A stretch of DNA of 64,000 nucleotides from Alphaproteobacteria bacterium. Lineage in GTDB: Bacteria > Pseudomonadota > Alphaproteobacteria > Micropepsales > Micropepsaceae. Shown in pieces: positions 26,402 through 36,846 of this stretch (the stretch's first letter is position 1; each line of letters opens with the position of its first letter). The notes under the pieces were generated by a model, which did no database searches, had not been told where the DNA came from, and saw nothing but the letters and a program-made list of their open reading frames with translations. The DNA is taken from positions 62,001 through 126,000 of the forward strand of contig CANJBZ010000004.1 in the NCBI GenBank assembly GCA_947473475.1, read 5' to 3'. Made by a program: the position numbers and the translations under genes.

Positions 26402-26710
26402 CTATTCCGGGGCGAGGGTGACCTTGATGCCGTCGGTGTTCGCGTTGATCTGAATTTGGCAGGCCAGGCGCGAATTCGGCTCCACGGCCAGCGCCATGTC
26501 CAGCATGTCCAGCTCTTCGGGTGAGGCAGGGTTCAGCTTCTCGAACCAGCCTTCCTCGACATAGACATGGCAGGTCGCGCAGGCGCAGGCGCCGCCGCAT
26601 TCCGCGGTAATGGGAAGGCCCGCATCGCGCAGCGCCTCCATGACGGTCCAGCCGTCATTGCCTTCGAGGGTGTGTTCGACGCCTTTACGGTCGCGTGCAA
26701 AGATTTTCAT
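26402..26710 (-). CDS. Adrenodoxin-type [2Fe-2S] ferredoxin
   Basis: 102 aa from the ATG at 26710; the longer frame reads back into the reductase gene. The cluster ligands are in ECGGACACATCHVYV (Cys-x5-Cys-x2-Cys) with a fourth in LACQIQ near residue 84. WFEKLNPASPEELDMLDMA matches the adrenodoxin/FdxB region that contacts reductases. It follows the ferredoxin reductase by 11 bp and probably receives electrons from it, delivering them to a P450, an Fe-S assembly step or a similar acceptor. Confidence 0.92.
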   Translation of the reverse strand: MKIFARDRKGVEHTLEGNDGWTVMEALRDAGLPITAECGGACACATCHVYVEEGWFEKLNPASPEELDMLDMALAVEPNSRLACQIQINANTDGIKVTLAPE

Positions 26711-26721
26711 GAGCAGACGCC

Positions 26722-27882
<1,161 letters not shown>

Positions 27883-28227
27883 TCACACGCTGTGTTTCAG
27901 CAGCTCTTCGATGAAGACATGCACGGCGGCACTGTCACGCTTTAGCCGTTCGAGGATTTGATAGGCTGCGCCCGCGCTGGTTTTTTCCGCATCGGCCGCC
28001 GCTTCTCCCAGGTCGAACGCCCCGATCCCGCGCGCCGCGCCCTTGAGCTGGTGACTGATCTCCTGCCACGCCTTGTTATTGGCGTCGGAACCGGCGAGTT
28101 CCTCCAACTCGGCAAGAATGGTGCGGCACTGCCCATCGAAGAGCTGCAGGATTTCCGAATTGATGCGGCTGTCGCCGCCGGTGTAGCGATCGAGGTGGGC
28201 AAGGTCGACGGGCTTGGCGCCGGGCAT
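27883..28227 (-). CDS. Histidine phosphotransfer (Hpt) domain protein
   Basis: About 114 aa from the ATG at 28227, which has TAGGAG eight bases upstream; the ATG at 28257 is an alternative. A single four-helix Hpt domain holds the phospho-accepting His in EISHQLKGAARGIGAFDLGEAAADAE. No receiver or kinase is attached, so it would pass phosphate between a hybrid kinase and a response regulator coded elsewhere. It stands alone between the ferredoxin reductase and a small unknown gene. Confidence 0.87.
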   Translation of the reverse strand: MPGAKPVDLAHLDRYTGGDSRINSEILQLFDGQCRTILAELEELAGSDANNKAWQEISHQLKGAARGIGAFDLGEAAADAEKTSAGAAYQILERLKRDSAAVHVFIEELLKHSV

Positions 28228-28285
28228 GCGAGCGGCTCCTATTAGGTGACCTCCCATGATTCCGCCCAGAGCCGTTCAAACCCCG

Positions 28286-28564
28286 TTAATCCGACAGAGC
28301 CAGCCGTCCCTTTTCCGTCAGCTTGCAAATCAGCCAATCGGGTTTCATCGGATTGCCGAACCAGGGTTCCGCCCAGCCATGGGTTATGCAGGCACGAACG
28401 AGCGCAGGATGCATGTGTTGCCCATGCTCGTCGAAAAGCGGGAGCTTGCCTCCAGGCTGTGCAAGCCCGCGCACCAGATAGCCGCGTTGCGCCGCATTGG
28501 GTGTGCCACCCGGCGCTTCCGTCAGCGGCTCATCGCCGTTTGCCGATGGTTCAGCTCCAGCCAT
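28286..28564 (-). CDS. Small unknown protein with winged-helix-like C-terminus
   Basis: 92 aa from the ATG at 28564. The first 25 residues are polar and probably disordered. The rest (GYLVRGLAQPGGKLPLFDEHGQHMHPALVRACITHGWAEPWFGNPMKPDWLICKLTEKGRLAL) resembles the alphaproteobacterial marR/winged-helix-like fold that ends in K.T..GR. I do not assign a DNA-binding role without more evidence. Confidence 0.6.
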   Translation of the reverse strand: MAGAEPSANGDEPLTEAPGGTPNAAQRGYLVRGLAQPGGKLPLFDEHGQHMHPALVRACITHGWAEPWFGNPMKPDWLICKLTEKGRLALSD

Positions 28565-28709
28565 GGCGACCCCTTTTGTGTTGCGTAAGGTAATAGAACG
28601 GCTTTCCAATGTGGTCGAGCGGACGATACAAACCAACAGCGCCTTCTGGTTAACCCTTTAGGCGCCCATTTCCATTCCACTATACCGGCGTAAGCGCAAA
28701 GGTCAGGTC

Positions 28710-30893
28710 ATGGCGAGTTTACGGACCCAGATCTCTGGTGAAGGCGGCGAGCCGACGCTCGACATTCCAACGCCCGACACCGGCGGCAAGGGCGAAATTC
28801 TGCATCTGCAACCCTCAGCCGAGGGGCCTGCCATAGCGGTTCGCGATGAGGCGCCGCGCAAGGGCGCCGGCACCATCGTTTTCGCCATTGTGCTGGGGTC
28901 CTTCTGGGTCGGGGCGGCTATCGCCTATCTCTCGGGATATTTCGGCGCGCAGGATTTCGCGCGCCTCGATCCGCAACTGCTGGGTTTTGCCGCGGCGCTG
29001 ACCTTCCTGCCGCCGCTTCTGTTTATCGCTGCCGGCCTCGCTCTGGCGCGGGCACGCACGCTGGGCGATACCGCGCGGCGGCTCGCTTACGTCTCGGAAC
29101 TGCTGATAACAGCCGATGACAGCGCGGTGCAAAGCACGCAGCGCGTCGGGCGCGCCGTGCGCCGCGAACTCGATGCGTTATCGGCCGGACTCGATGGAGC
29201 GTTGCAGCGGTTCCGGGCGCTGGAAACGGTGCTGGAAGAGCGCGTTGGTCAATTGGAAGAAGCAAGCGCCCGCGCCGGCGTCAAAGCTGAAACCATCGCG
29301 CAGCGCCTTCAGTCCGAGCGTGAAGGAATCGACGAGCTGGCCTCCCGTCTCGATGAGACTGCGTCCCGCGCGGCCGAAATGCTGGCCGGGCGCACTGCAC
29401 AGTTGAAAGCGATCATCGAAAGCGCCGGCGGGGAATTGAAGGCGGCGGGCCAGACACTCGATACGCAAGTGACGCAATTTCGCGATGCCGCCGAGCGCGC
29501 CGCACGCGCCCCCCAAGCTGTGGCACTGGAACTGGACCGGCATGCCAAAGATATCGAAAGCGCAGGCGAAGCGGCTGCCCAGCGGGCGGAGTTCGTGCTC
29601 GCACGGCAGGAGCGCCAGCGCGTCGCCATGGGCGAGTTGCTGGCGCGGCTGAAAGACGAGGCCGAACAGTTCGAAGCGCAAATGCTCGCCCAACGCGAGA
29701 TGGTCGAGAAAGCCGCCGACGGCCTCGCAAGCCAGGCCAAGCGTCTGGACGAAATCGCCGATGCAGGTACGCAACGGATGGACGCGGCCATGGTCACTGG
29801 CGGCGCAACATTGAGCGCCCAGGTGCAGAAGCTCAACGCGATCACCGAAGAGGGCCTGCAGCGCATCGATGCCGCCATGGCGCAAACGGCACAGCGATCC
29901 AGTCAGTTGATCTCAGGCTTCGGCGCCGATGCGGACCGCATCGCCGATATGTCGGATGCAGCCTCTGCCGCGATCGGGCGCATGGTGGAGTCGCTGCGCG
30001 AAGCGGCCGCGAACGCAAAGGCGTTGTTCGCCGAAAGCACGGACACAGGACAGCGGCGCGCCATCGAATATGTGGGCGAGACGATGGCGCAATGCCAATT
30101 GCTGCTGACAGCGGCGGGCAATCTGGCGGAGGAAGCGGAGAAGGCGCGTTCCATGCTGGCCCGCGCCGGAGAGGAAGCGCACCGCCATATCATTGCGCTC
30201 CCCGGCGTCGCGCAGCAGGAGGCGCAGCGCATACGCGAGACGTTGCGGGCCGAAACAGACCAGGTGCTGGACGTGTCGGCGCGCGCCATTACGACGCTGC
30301 AATCCCGGAGCGGCATACGGAGAGGCGCAGAGCCGCGCATCGGCGCGCCGGAGGCCCAACCCGAAGAGCCGGAAACGGCAGGGGAAGGTTTGCGCGGCTT
30401 GGCGCGCTTCATCACCGGGCCCAAGCGGCGGCAGCAAGAGCGTGCGGCTGCGAAGGCGAAAGGCAATTACGATTTGTCGGCGGTGCTGGCCGCAGCGGAT
30501 GCCGGTACGAAAACAACCTTGCGGCCTGGCGCGGCGGCGGCGCTTTCCGCGCTGCAGACGGCGCTCGCCGATCTGGCGGGCGATCTGGAGGAGCTGGCGG
30601 GCGAGACGTCGGATCCCGCGTTGTGGCGGCGCTATCTCGATGGCGACCGCGGCGTATTCGCCCGGCGCTTAGCCGCTTCGATCGGACCGGAATCCATCAA
30701 CCGCATTACCGATCTCTACCGCGAAAATCCGCGCTTCCACGAAGCGGCGGACAGCTACATGACCGAGTTCGAATCGCTGCTGACGCGGGCCCGCGAAGGG
30801 GACCGCGACGGCTTTCTGGCCTCTACGCTGCTGACCGCCGATACCGGCAAAATCTATCTGGCGATTGCTTATGCGCTTGGGCGGCTGGAGTGA
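28710..30893 (+). CDS. Membrane-anchored long coiled-coil protein, possibly TipN-like
   Basis: 727 aa. An N-terminal acidic segment is followed by two membrane helices (about residues 55-77 and 90-113). Then comes a very long Ala/Glu/Arg/Gln-rich coiled coil (residues about 130-520) and a compact conserved C-terminal domain (PALWRRYLDGDRGVFARRLA...NPRFHEAADSYMTEFESLL...[25 protein letters not shown]). Two membrane helices plus a long coiled coil is the layout of the polarity factor TipN in Caulobacter, but I cannot confirm homology. It converges on rsmB with a 25-bp overlap. Role unknown; a structural or polar scaffold is the best guess. Confidence 0.6.
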   Translation: MASLRTQISGEGGEPTLDIPTPDTGGKGEILHLQPSAEGPAIAVRDEAPRKGAGTIVFAIVLGSFWVGAAIAYLSGYFGAQDFARLDPQLLGFAAALTFLPPLLFIAAGLALARARTLGDTARRLAYVSELLITADDSAVQSTQRVGRAVRRELDALSAGLDGALQRFRALETVLEERVGQLEEASARAGVKAETIAQRLQSEREGIDELASRLDETASRAAEMLAGRTAQLKAIIESAGGELKAAGQTLDTQVTQFRDAAERAARAPQAVALELDRHAKDIESAGEAAAQRAEFVLARQERQRVAMGELLARLKDEAEQFEAQMLAQREMVEKAADGLASQAKRLDEIADAGTQRMDAAMVTGGATLSAQVQKLNAITEEGLQRIDAAMAQTAQRSSQLISGFGADADRIADMSDAASAAIGRMVESLREAAANAKALFAESTDTGQRRAIEYVGETMAQCQLLLTAAGNLAEEAEKARSMLARAGEEAHRHIIALPGVAQQEAQRIRETLRAETDQVLDVSARAITTLQSRSGIRRGAEPRIGAPEAQPEEPETAGEGLRGLARFITGPKRRQQERAAAKAKGNYDLSAVLAAADAGTKTTLRPGAAAALSALQTALADLAGDLEELAGETSDPALWRRYLDGDRGVFARRLAASIGPESINRITDLYRENPRFHEAADSYMTEFESLLTRAREGDRDGFLASTLLTADTGKIYLAIAYALGRLE

Positions 30894-32203
30894 CGTATCA
30901 GGCGCGCGGCATAGAACCCGTCCATCCCGCCTTTCTCGGCCCAGAAGCAAGGTAGCGTCGTCAGATCGCCTTTGGCTGACACAAAGGCAGGATCGAAAAC
31001 CTCGGTCGCTGTGACCGGATTACGCGCGAAATCCGCGTTGCGGCGAAGGAAAGCATCAACCTGCTGCTCGCCTTCTTCGGGTTCGAGCGAACATACGGCG
31101 TACACGAGCGTCCCCGATGGAGCGGTCATTTCGGCCGCCGCGTCCAGCAATTCGGCTTGCAGCGTTTCGGTAATCTGAAGGTCGGCGGCGCTTTTCAACC
31201 ACGGAAGGTCGGGATGCCGCCGGATCGTGCCCGTCGCCATGCAGGGCGCATCCAACAGAACAAACGGAGCAGGCTCAGTGGGACGCCAATCGCGCGCATC
31301 GCCGGTGACAAGTTCGGCTGACAGATTCAGGCGCTGAAGGTTTTCGCGCACCGTCGCCAGCCTTTCGAACGCGACATCGACCGCCGTAACAAACGCGCCC
31401 TGCGCCGCAAGTTGCGCGGACTTTCCGCCGGGCGCGGCGCACAGATCGATCACACGTTTTCCCGCGACATCGCCGAACAGGCGCACGGGCAAGGTCGCGG
31501 CGAAATCCTGAATCCACCATTCGCCTTCATTATATCCGGACAGTTCCTCGATACGGCCGGCCTGGGTCAGGCGAAGCCGTCCGGGGGCAAGGCTCATCAT
31601 GCCTTCAATATCCGTGGACGGATTATTTTCCGCTTTCAGCATTAAATCGAGCGGCGGAATTTGCAGATGCGCGGTGGCAATGGCGCGAGCTGTCTCTTGG
31701 CCATAATGTTCTACCCAGCGCGGCCACAGCCAATCGGGCGTGTTCAGCACGGCTTCGTCTTGTGACGCAATAACTGCCGCGCCCTCGCGCGTAACCCGGC
31801 GAAGCACGGCGTTGATCAGCGCCTTGAAGTGGACAGATTTGGAGTCGGTCTGCGCCAGCCGGTTGGCGGCATCGACCGCAGCGTGGGGCGCAACATTCAA
31901 GAACAAAAGCTCGCAAGCCCCAGCGATCAATATCTCAAGCGTTGGGCCTGCTTTATGCGGTTGCGGCGCTTTGGGCACGAAGACGCGGATGAGCGCCTCC
32001 AATTGCCCGAAGCGGCGCAGCGAGGTGGCTGCGATGAGGCGGGCAAAACCCGCATCGCGCGGCGCCAAATTGCTTTTGCTCAGCGCGTCGGCAATCGCAG
32101 CGTCCAGCGGCCGCTTCTTGCGAAGCACGTCGGAGAGAATTTGAAGAGCCGCCTTGCGCGCCGGCAGCCCCGGCTGAGCGTTCCCGGCGGCGCTCAACTC
32201 CAC
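30869..32203 (-). CDS. rsmB: 16S rRNA m5C967 methyltransferase RsmB
   Basis: 444 aa. The N-terminal NusB-like domain ([20 protein letters not shown]...) precedes the SAM-dependent Rossmann domain with [17 protein letters not shown]. Both catalytic cysteines are in place: [23 protein letters not shown] and [21 protein letters not shown]. It starts with GTG at 32203, inside the end of htpX, so it is translationally coupled to it. Its 3' end overlaps the convergent coiled-coil gene. Confidence 0.95.
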   Translation of the reverse strand: MELSAAGNAQPGLPARKAALQILSDVLRKKRPLDAAIADALSKSNLAPRDAGFARLIAATSLRRFGQLEALIRVFVPKAPQPHKAGPTLEILIAGACELLFLNVAPHAAVDAANRLAQTDSKSVHFKALINAVLRRVTREGAAVIASQDEAVLNTPDWLWPRWVEHYGQETARAIATAHLQIPPLDLMLKAENNPSTDIEGMMSLAPGRLRLTQAGRIEELSGYNEGEWWIQDFAATLPVRLFGDVAGKRVIDLCAAPGGKSAQLAAQGAFVTAVDVAFERLATVRENLQRLNLSAELVTGDARDWRPTEPAPFVLLDAPCMATGTIRRHPDLPWLKSAADLQITETLQAELLDAAAEMTAPSGTLVYAVCSLEPEEGEQQVDAFLRRNADFARNPVTATEVFDPAFVSAKGDLTTLPCFWAEKGGMDGFYAARLIRHSSRPSA

Positions 32204-33066
32204 GGGCCGCGTTCGGGGGCCTGGCCCATTTCAGCAGCCATCGCTTCCAACCGCGCGACGCGCTCTTCCGTGGAAGGATGCGTCGCGAACAGATGCATCA
32301 GATTGCCTCCATGCAGCGGGTTGATGATGAACATATGCGCCGTCGCCGGATTGGCCTGGGCGTCGAGATTTTCCACCTGATGCGCCGCCGAGGAAATGCG
32401 TTTCAGGGCAGATGCCAGCCACAATGGACGGCCTGAGATTATTGCGCCCATGCGGTCGGCTTCGTATTCGCGCGTGCGGCTGATCGCCATCTGCACCAGC
32501 GCGGCAGCCATCGGCGCCAGGATCATGATCAGAATGCCTCCCACCGCGCCCATCTGATTGTTGCGGCGGTCGCCACCGAACCAGAACGCCATATTGGCGA
32601 GCATCGAAATGGCCCCGGCGATTGTCGCGGTGATGGTCATAATGAGCGTGTCGCGGTTTTTCACATGCGAGAGCTCGTGCGCCAACACGCCCGCAAGTTC
32701 TTCCTGGCTCAGCCGTTCCAAAATCCCCGTCGTCACGCAAACCGCGGCGTGCTCGGGATCACGCCCCGTAGCAAAGGCGTTCGGCTGCGGATTTTCCGCG
32801 ATGAATACTTTGGGCATCGGCAACTGCGCGTTTTGCGAAAGCATCCGCACCAGATGCACAAGGTCCGGCGCGGACGCATCATCGACCTCGCGCGCGCCAT
32901 ACATGGAAAGGACCATCTTGTCCGAATTCCAGTAGGCGAACAGATTGGTGCCGGCCGCGAACAGAAACGCCATCATCATCCCGGCCTGACCACCGATCAG
33001 AAAGCCGATGGCGAGAAACAGGCCGGTCATCGCGGCCATCAAAATTCCGGTACGGAAATAGTTCAT
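32194..33066 (-). CDS. htpX: HtpX membrane zinc protease
   Basis: 290 aa heat-stress protease of the inner membrane, M48 family. Four membrane segments are visible. The zinc motif is [17 protein letters not shown], with the third Glu ligand in [12 protein letters not shown]. It degrades misfolded membrane proteins together with FtsH. It overlaps rsmB by 10 bp; GAGGGAG lies just upstream of its ATG. In this lineage rsmB, htpX and the DUF1674 gene form a conserved neighbourhood. Confidence 0.96.
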   Translation of the reverse strand: MNYFRTGILMAAMTGLFLAIGFLIGGQAGMMMAFLFAAGTNLFAYWNSDKMVLSMYGAREVDDASAPDLVHLVRMLSQNAQLPMPKVFIAENPQPNAFATGRDPEHAAVCVTTGILERLSQEELAGVLAHELSHVKNRDTLIMTITATIAGAISMLANMAFWFGGDRRNNQMGAVGGILIMILAPMAAALVQMAISRTREYEADRMGAIISGRPLWLASALKRISSAAHQVENLDAQANPATAHMFIINPLHGGNLMHLFATHPSTEERVARLEAMAAEMGQAPERGPWS

Positions 33067-33152
33067 CGAACTCCCTCGAACACGCCGCCCTTCCGTGGGC
33101 GGCGGACGCCCTCTATGTAGGGATCGGACGTGACGTGGAAAAGGTGATTGTG

Positions 33153-33386
33153 ATGGTTAAGGATAAGCCGGACGACTTGGAGCAGACGCCCCCGGAATCC
33201 GCAGCTCGCAAAGACCTGCCCCCAGCGGCGTTGCGGGCGCTTGCCGAAGCCGAGGAGCGGCGCCGGTTGGCTGCGGAAGCGGAGAAGAACGCACCGCCTA
33301 AGCCGAAGGAAATCAGCGGTCCCTCCGGCCTCGAACCGACGCGCTATGGCGATTGGGAGCGCAAAGGCATCGCCTCCGACTTTTAG
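33153..33386 (+). CDS. DUF1674 protein (SDHAF4-like assembly factor)
   Basis: About 77 aa from the ATG at 33153. The C-terminal signature [25 protein letters not shown] is that of DUF1674, whose mitochondrial members (SDHAF4) help assemble succinate dehydrogenase by shielding the flavinated SdhA. The N-terminal part is charged and helical. It is divergent from htpX. Function here is inferred from the family. Confidence 0.9.
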   Translation: MVKDKPDDLEQTPPESAARKDLPPAALRALAEAEERRRLAAEAEKNAPPKPKEISGPSGLEPTRYGDWERKGIASDF

Positions 33387-33437
33387 CCGTACCAGTTTTG
33401 TTCTATAGAACGATTGGGGAACTTGGCCGTTCTGAGC

Positions 33438-33920
33438 ATGGTTAATAGTCGAATCTGGAGCGTGCCGTCTCTTTCCGCACTTTTGCTGCTCGCGGGCTGC
33501 GACGAGCCGGGCACCCCCGCGCCAATCCGCCCTTTTCGCACCGATACGCTCGAAGGCCCCGTCGCGGCCAAAGTCGAACGGGTGATCGACGGCGATACGA
33601 TCCAGGTCGAGGCGGCCATTTGGCTGGGCCAAACCATAAACGTCCGCGTCCGCATTGACGGCATCGACGCGGCAGAGCCCGAAGGTCCTTGCGCGGAAGA
33701 ACGCAGGCTTGCCGAGCTGGCCCGCGACTATCTGGTTCGCCGGCTGAACCACGGGCCCATCACACTGACGCATGTGGGCTATGACAAATATGGAGGCCGT
33801 GTTCGGGCCACGGTGGCCGACTCCAAGGGCAATGTCGGCGCAGATCTGATCGCTGCCGGACTGGCCCGGCCGTATCACGGCGAACGGCGCGGGCCATGGT
33901 GCCCGAAAGGCGCGAGCTGA
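33438..33920 (+). CDS. Staphylococcal-nuclease-like lipoprotein
   Basis: About 160 aa from the ATG at 33438, with a lipoprotein signal ending LLLLAGC. The SNase fold follows: VERVIDGDTIQVE, NVRVRIDGIDAAEPEGPCAEE, ARDYLVRRLNHGPITLTHVGYDKYGGRVRATV and the DLIAAGLARPYHG end. The D of VIDGDT and the E of AEPE plus R of RVRIDGID match the catalytic Asp/Glu/Arg set. It would be a membrane-tethered calcium-dependent nuclease in the periplasm. The stop is 5 bp before repeat copy B. Confidence 0.85.
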   Translation: MVNSRIWSVPSLSALLLLAGCDEPGTPAPIRPFRTDTLEGPVAAKVERVIDGDTIQVEAAIWLGQTINVRVRIDGIDAAEPEGPCAEERRLAELARDYLVRRLNHGPITLTHVGYDKYGGRVRATVADSKGNVGADLIAAGLARPYHGERRGPWCPKGAS

Positions 33921-33925
33921 TTTAT

Positions 33926-34026
33926 AGCGCAATCCGACGAAGTGGACGCCGGTTCGTCGTTAGATTGCGCGCCAAACTAAGGAATCTAGAGCATGACCCG
34001 ATTCATTTTGATCGGATCACGCTCTA
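33926..34026. repeat. 101-bp dispersed palindromic repeat, copy B
   Basis: Same element as copy A at 11361, with about four substitutions, two of which break pairs in the second hairpin (AGAGCATGACCCGAT / ATCGGATCACGCTCT). The last CTAG of the element provides the TAG stop codon of the neighbouring minus-strand PCuAC-like gene. It also lies between two converging genes and may end both transcripts. Confidence 0.85.
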
Positions 34027-34656
34027 GCGTTGCGTCACGCCTGCCGTGGTGTCGCCGCGGCGGGCCGTGGATGCGGCCGTATAGGCGTTTGCCCCCGTGC
34101 CCAGAACTTTGACCGGGGTACTGGATGTGCCGGCTTTGTCGAATTTGAGCGTGATCAGGAAGCTATCGCCTTCCTTCAACGGCGCTTTCAGTCCAACCAG
34201 ATTAAACGAACGGCCACCCGGCGCGAAGTTCAGCGTGCCGCCGGCTGGAACGTCGATGGGTTGAAGGGCGGCGGAACGGCCCATTTCGTCCTTGACCTCG
34301 ACCTTGTCCGCCATGCGGACTTCAATTCCGGTCAGACGGTCCGGCTCTTTGACGCTGACAATGTGGAAATAAACCGACGCGGTGGTGGCGTTTCCGCTGG
34401 CGCGCGCCCAAGCCTCGGTGACGTCGATATTGGTTTTGGCGGCCAGCGCCGCCGCACGGGCTCGCGCCGCAGTGTCGCCACCTCCGGCGGGAGCGGCGGG
34501 GGCAGCCGGGGCCGCCGGGGCTGCGCCTTGTGCCGGAGCGGGCAATGCGCCCTGCGCCAACGCATAGCTTGCCGCGAACACCAGAGCGGGCAGCGTCAAA
34601 CCCAGGAGAGGCAGCAAACGGAGCCGATTCAAAGGGGTTAAATCGGTCTTGGGCAT
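34024..34656 (-). CDS. PCuAC-fold (DUF461) secreted protein lacking copper ligands
   Basis: 210 aa, with GGGAGG upstream of the ATG. A signal peptide (LPLLGLTLPALVFAASYALAQ) and an Ala/Pro linker precede a DUF461/PCuAC domain: AWARASGNATTASVYFHIVSVKEPDRLTGIEVRMADKVEVKDEMGRSAALQPIDVPAGGTLNFAPGGRSFNLVGLKAPLKEGDSFLITLKFDKAG. In copper chaperones of this family the ligands are His and Met in E-L-H-E, M-R-M and H-x-M. Here these are K, A/L and S-F-N, so none of the four ligands is kept. It should not carry Cu(I) in the usual way. Its stop codon lies in repeat copy B. Confidence 0.83.
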   Translation of the reverse strand: MPKTDLTPLNRLRLLPLLGLTLPALVFAASYALAQGALPAPAQGAAPAAPAAPAAPAGGGDTAARARAAALAAKTNIDVTEAWARASGNATTASVYFHIVSVKEPDRLTGIEVRMADKVEVKDEMGRSAALQPIDVPAGGTLNFAPGGRSFNLVGLKAPLKEGDSFLITLKFDKAGTSSTPVKVLGTGANAYTAASTARRGDTTAGVTQR

Positions 34657-34807
34657 GGCATCCTCCCTGTGAGCGCCTTAACACTCTAGCGTGCGATCAG
34701 CGCTTTGGTTGCATGAGCAATTGAGGCATTCCTGGGACTGCTCCCTGGAAAATCACTGGACCCTTATAGTCCAGGCGCCGTTTGGGCTTAAGGAGAAGAT
34801 TGCGGGC

Positions 34808-34999
34808 ATGACGGGTAAATTTCTCGTGGGGGTGGCCGTCGTCGTCGTGGCGCTGATCCTCGTGGCAGGACTCTACACCCTTTGGGTCGGAGGCGAGACG
34901 TCGCGCAATTGGTCCAACCGGCTGATGCGCATCCGTGTTCTGGCGCAGTTTGTCGCCATCATTATCATCATGGCCGTGCTGTATTTTTCCGGCCATTAG
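34808..34999 (+). CDS. Small HIG1-domain twin-transmembrane protein
   Basis: 63 aa, with AAGGAG upstream. Two membrane helices are separated by SNRLMRIRVLAQFVAIIIIMAVLYF, where N-R-L-M-R-x-R-V-x-x-Q is the HIG1/twin-transmembrane signature. Members in bacteria and mitochondria attach to respiratory complexes. It precedes leuC by 83 bp and need not be functionally linked to it. Confidence 0.82.
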   Translation: MTGKFLVGVAVVVVALILVAGLYTLWVGGETSRNWSNRLMRIRVLAQFVAIIIIMAVLYFSGH

Positions 35000-35082
35000 A
35001 AGGGCGGAGAGCGGAAGGGGCTTGAGCCCAGGCCGCTTTCCATGTTCATACCGCCCATTCTGCATCTTTTCAGGAAAAAGCC

Positions 35083-36510
35083 ATGAGCAGCGGCGCGCCA
35101 AGGACTCTGTACGACAAACTCTGGGACAGCCATCTGGTGCATGAAGCACCGGGCGAGTCGAGCGTGATCTATATCGACCGCCACCTTGTGCACGAAGTCA
35201 CCAGCGCCCAGGCCTTCGAGGGTTTGCGCGAAACCGGACGCAAAGCCCGTCGCCCAGAACTGGCGCTAGCGGTCGCCGACCACAACGTGCCGACCAAGGA
35301 CCGCAACAAGGGCATTACCGACCCGGAATCGGCCAACAGCATCGCGACGCTGGAAAGCAACGCGCGGCAATTCGGGATCGAATATTTCGGCATGAACGAT
35401 ATCCGCCAGGGCATCGTTCACATCATCGGACCCGAGCAGGGCTGGACCTTGCCGGGCCTGACCATCGTCTGCGGCGACTCGCATACGGCCACGCACGGCG
35501 CGTTCGGCTCGCTCGCCTTCGGCATCGGCACCTCGGAAGTCGAGCACGTGCTGGCGACGCAGACCTTGCCGGCGACGCGTTCCAAGAACATGCGGATCAG
35601 CGTCAACGGCAAGCTGCCCATCGGGGTGACGGCGAAGGACATCATCCTTGCGATCATCGGCAAAATCGGTACGGCCGGCGGTACGGGCTATGTCATCGAA
35701 TATGCGGGCGACGCGATACGTTCGCTGTCGATGGAAGGCCGCATGACCGTCTGCAACATGTCGATCGAAGGCGGCGCCCGCGCCGGCTTGATCGCCGCGG
35801 ACGAGACCACCTTCGAATATGTCAAAGGCCGCGCGCGCGCTCCGAAAGCCGGTGCGTGGGAAATGGCCGTGAATTATTGGCGCACGCTGAAATCGGATGA
35901 GGGCGCGAAGTTCGACACCGAAATCAATATCGACGCGAGCGAGATCGTTCCGATGGTGACCTGGGGTACAAGCCCGGAGCAATCGCTGCCCATCACCGGC
36001 CGCGTGCCCGATCCGGCCGCCGAAAGCGATGCCGGCAAACGCGAAGGCATGTTGCGCGCGCTGGCCTATATGGATTTGAAGCCCGGCACGCCGCTGCGCG
36101 AAGTCAAAATCGACCGCGCCTTCATCGGTTCGTGCACCAATGGCCGCATCGAGGATCTGCGCGAAGCCGCAAAGATCGTGCAGCACGAGCTTGCGCAAGG
36201 ACGCCGCGTGGCCGCGCATGTCGGCGCCATGGTGGTCCCCGGCTCTGGCCTGGTGAAAGAACAGGCGGAGCAGGAAGGTCTGGATGAAATCTTCCTGAAG
36301 GCCGGATTTGAATGGCGCGAAGCGGGATGCTCCATGTGCCTTGCTATGAACGCCGACCGTCTGGAGCCCGGCGAACGCTGCGCCTCGACCTCGAACCGCA
36401 ACTTCGAGGGCCGTCAGGGCCGCGGCGGCCGCACCCATCTGATGAGCCCCGCCATGGCCGCCGCCGCCGCCATCGCCGGCCACCTCACCGACGTCCGGGA
36501 TTTTCAGTAA
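35083..36510 (+). CDS. leuC: 3-isopropylmalate dehydratase large subunit
   Basis: 475 aa aconitase-family enzyme of leucine synthesis, isomerising 2- to 3-isopropylmalate with LeuD. Fe-S cluster cysteines are in GSCTNGR (one) and GCSMCLAMN (two). [21 protein letters not shown] and NRNFEGRQG are further marks. The partner leuD is not adjacent; a vapBC pair follows directly. Length and motifs are complete, so it should be active if LeuD is made elsewhere. Confidence 0.97.
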   Translation: MSSGAPRTLYDKLWDSHLVHEAPGESSVIYIDRHLVHEVTSAQAFEGLRETGRKARRPELALAVADHNVPTKDRNKGITDPESANSIATLESNARQFGIEYFGMNDIRQGIVHIIGPEQGWTLPGLTIVCGDSHTATHGAFGSLAFGIGTSEVEHVLATQTLPATRSKNMRISVNGKLPIGVTAKDIILAIIGKIGTAGGTGYVIEYAGDAIRSLSMEGRMTVCNMSIEGGARAGLIAADETTFEYVKGRARAPKAGAWEMAVNYWRTLKSDEGAKFDTEINIDASEIVPMVTWGTSPEQSLPITGRVPDPAAESDAGKREGMLRALAYMDLKPGTPLREVKIDRAFIGSCTNGRIEDLREAAKIVQHELAQGRRVAAHVGAMVVPGSGLVKEQAEQEGLDEIFLKAGFEWREAGCSMCLAMNADRLEPGERCASTSNRNFEGRQGRGGRTHLMSPAMAAAAAIAGHLTDVRDFQ

Positions 36511-36530
36511 AACCTAGCCCGCTTGGGCGA

Positions 36531-36569
36531 TCTACCTTCCTGTGGTAGAAGTCTACCAAGGAAGGTAGA
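36531..36569 (+). promoter_or_regulatory. VapB operator with four TCTACC half-sites
   Basis: TCTACC at 36531, GGTAGA at 36544, TCTACC at 36552 and GGTAGA at 36564 form nested inverted repeats just before the antitoxin ATG. The last half-site carries the AAGGAAGG ribosome site, so binding could block both transcription and translation. Confidence 0.7.
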
Positions 36570-36570
36570 A

Positions 36571-36846
36571 ATGGGCCTGAACATCAAAAAGCCGTCCACC
36601 GAGGCGGCTATTCGTGAGTTGGCAGCCCTTACTGGGCAAAGCCTGACCGACGCGGTCGAATCCGCCGTGCTGCAGAAGCTGAATCAGCTCATTTCGGCTA
36701 AGCGTCCAAAAACATTCGAGGAGCACCTTGCAGCTCTTCATGAGCTGCAAGGAAGGTTGCAAGCTCAAAAACTTGATCCGAATGACAAGCGCACTGGGCA
36801 AGAGCTTCTTGATGAGCTCTACGACGACTATGGGCTCCCCAAGTGA
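36571..36846 (+). CDS. VapB-type antitoxin
   Basis: 91 aa from the ATG at 36571. Short N-terminal DNA-binding part MGLNIKKPSTEAAIRELAALTGQSLTDAVESAVLQKL, as in PSK/VapB-type antitoxins, followed by a charged C-terminal tail (DPNDKRTGQELLDELYDDYGLPK) that should wrap around the PIN toxin. Its stop overlaps the VapC start. A strong operator lies upstream. Confidence 0.85.
   Translation: MGLNIKKPSTEAAIRELAALTGQSLTDAVESAVLQKLNQLISAKRPKTFEEHLAALHELQGRLQAQKLDPNDKRTGQELLDELYDDYGLPK

Noticed and set aside
33063-33932. Minus-strand ORF of 289 aa
   Set aside because: Antisense to the DUF1674 and nuclease lipoprotein genes, both supported by family signatures.
35266-36483. Minus-strand ORF of 405 aa
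   Set aside because: Antisense shadow of leuC, which has full family motifs on the plus strand.
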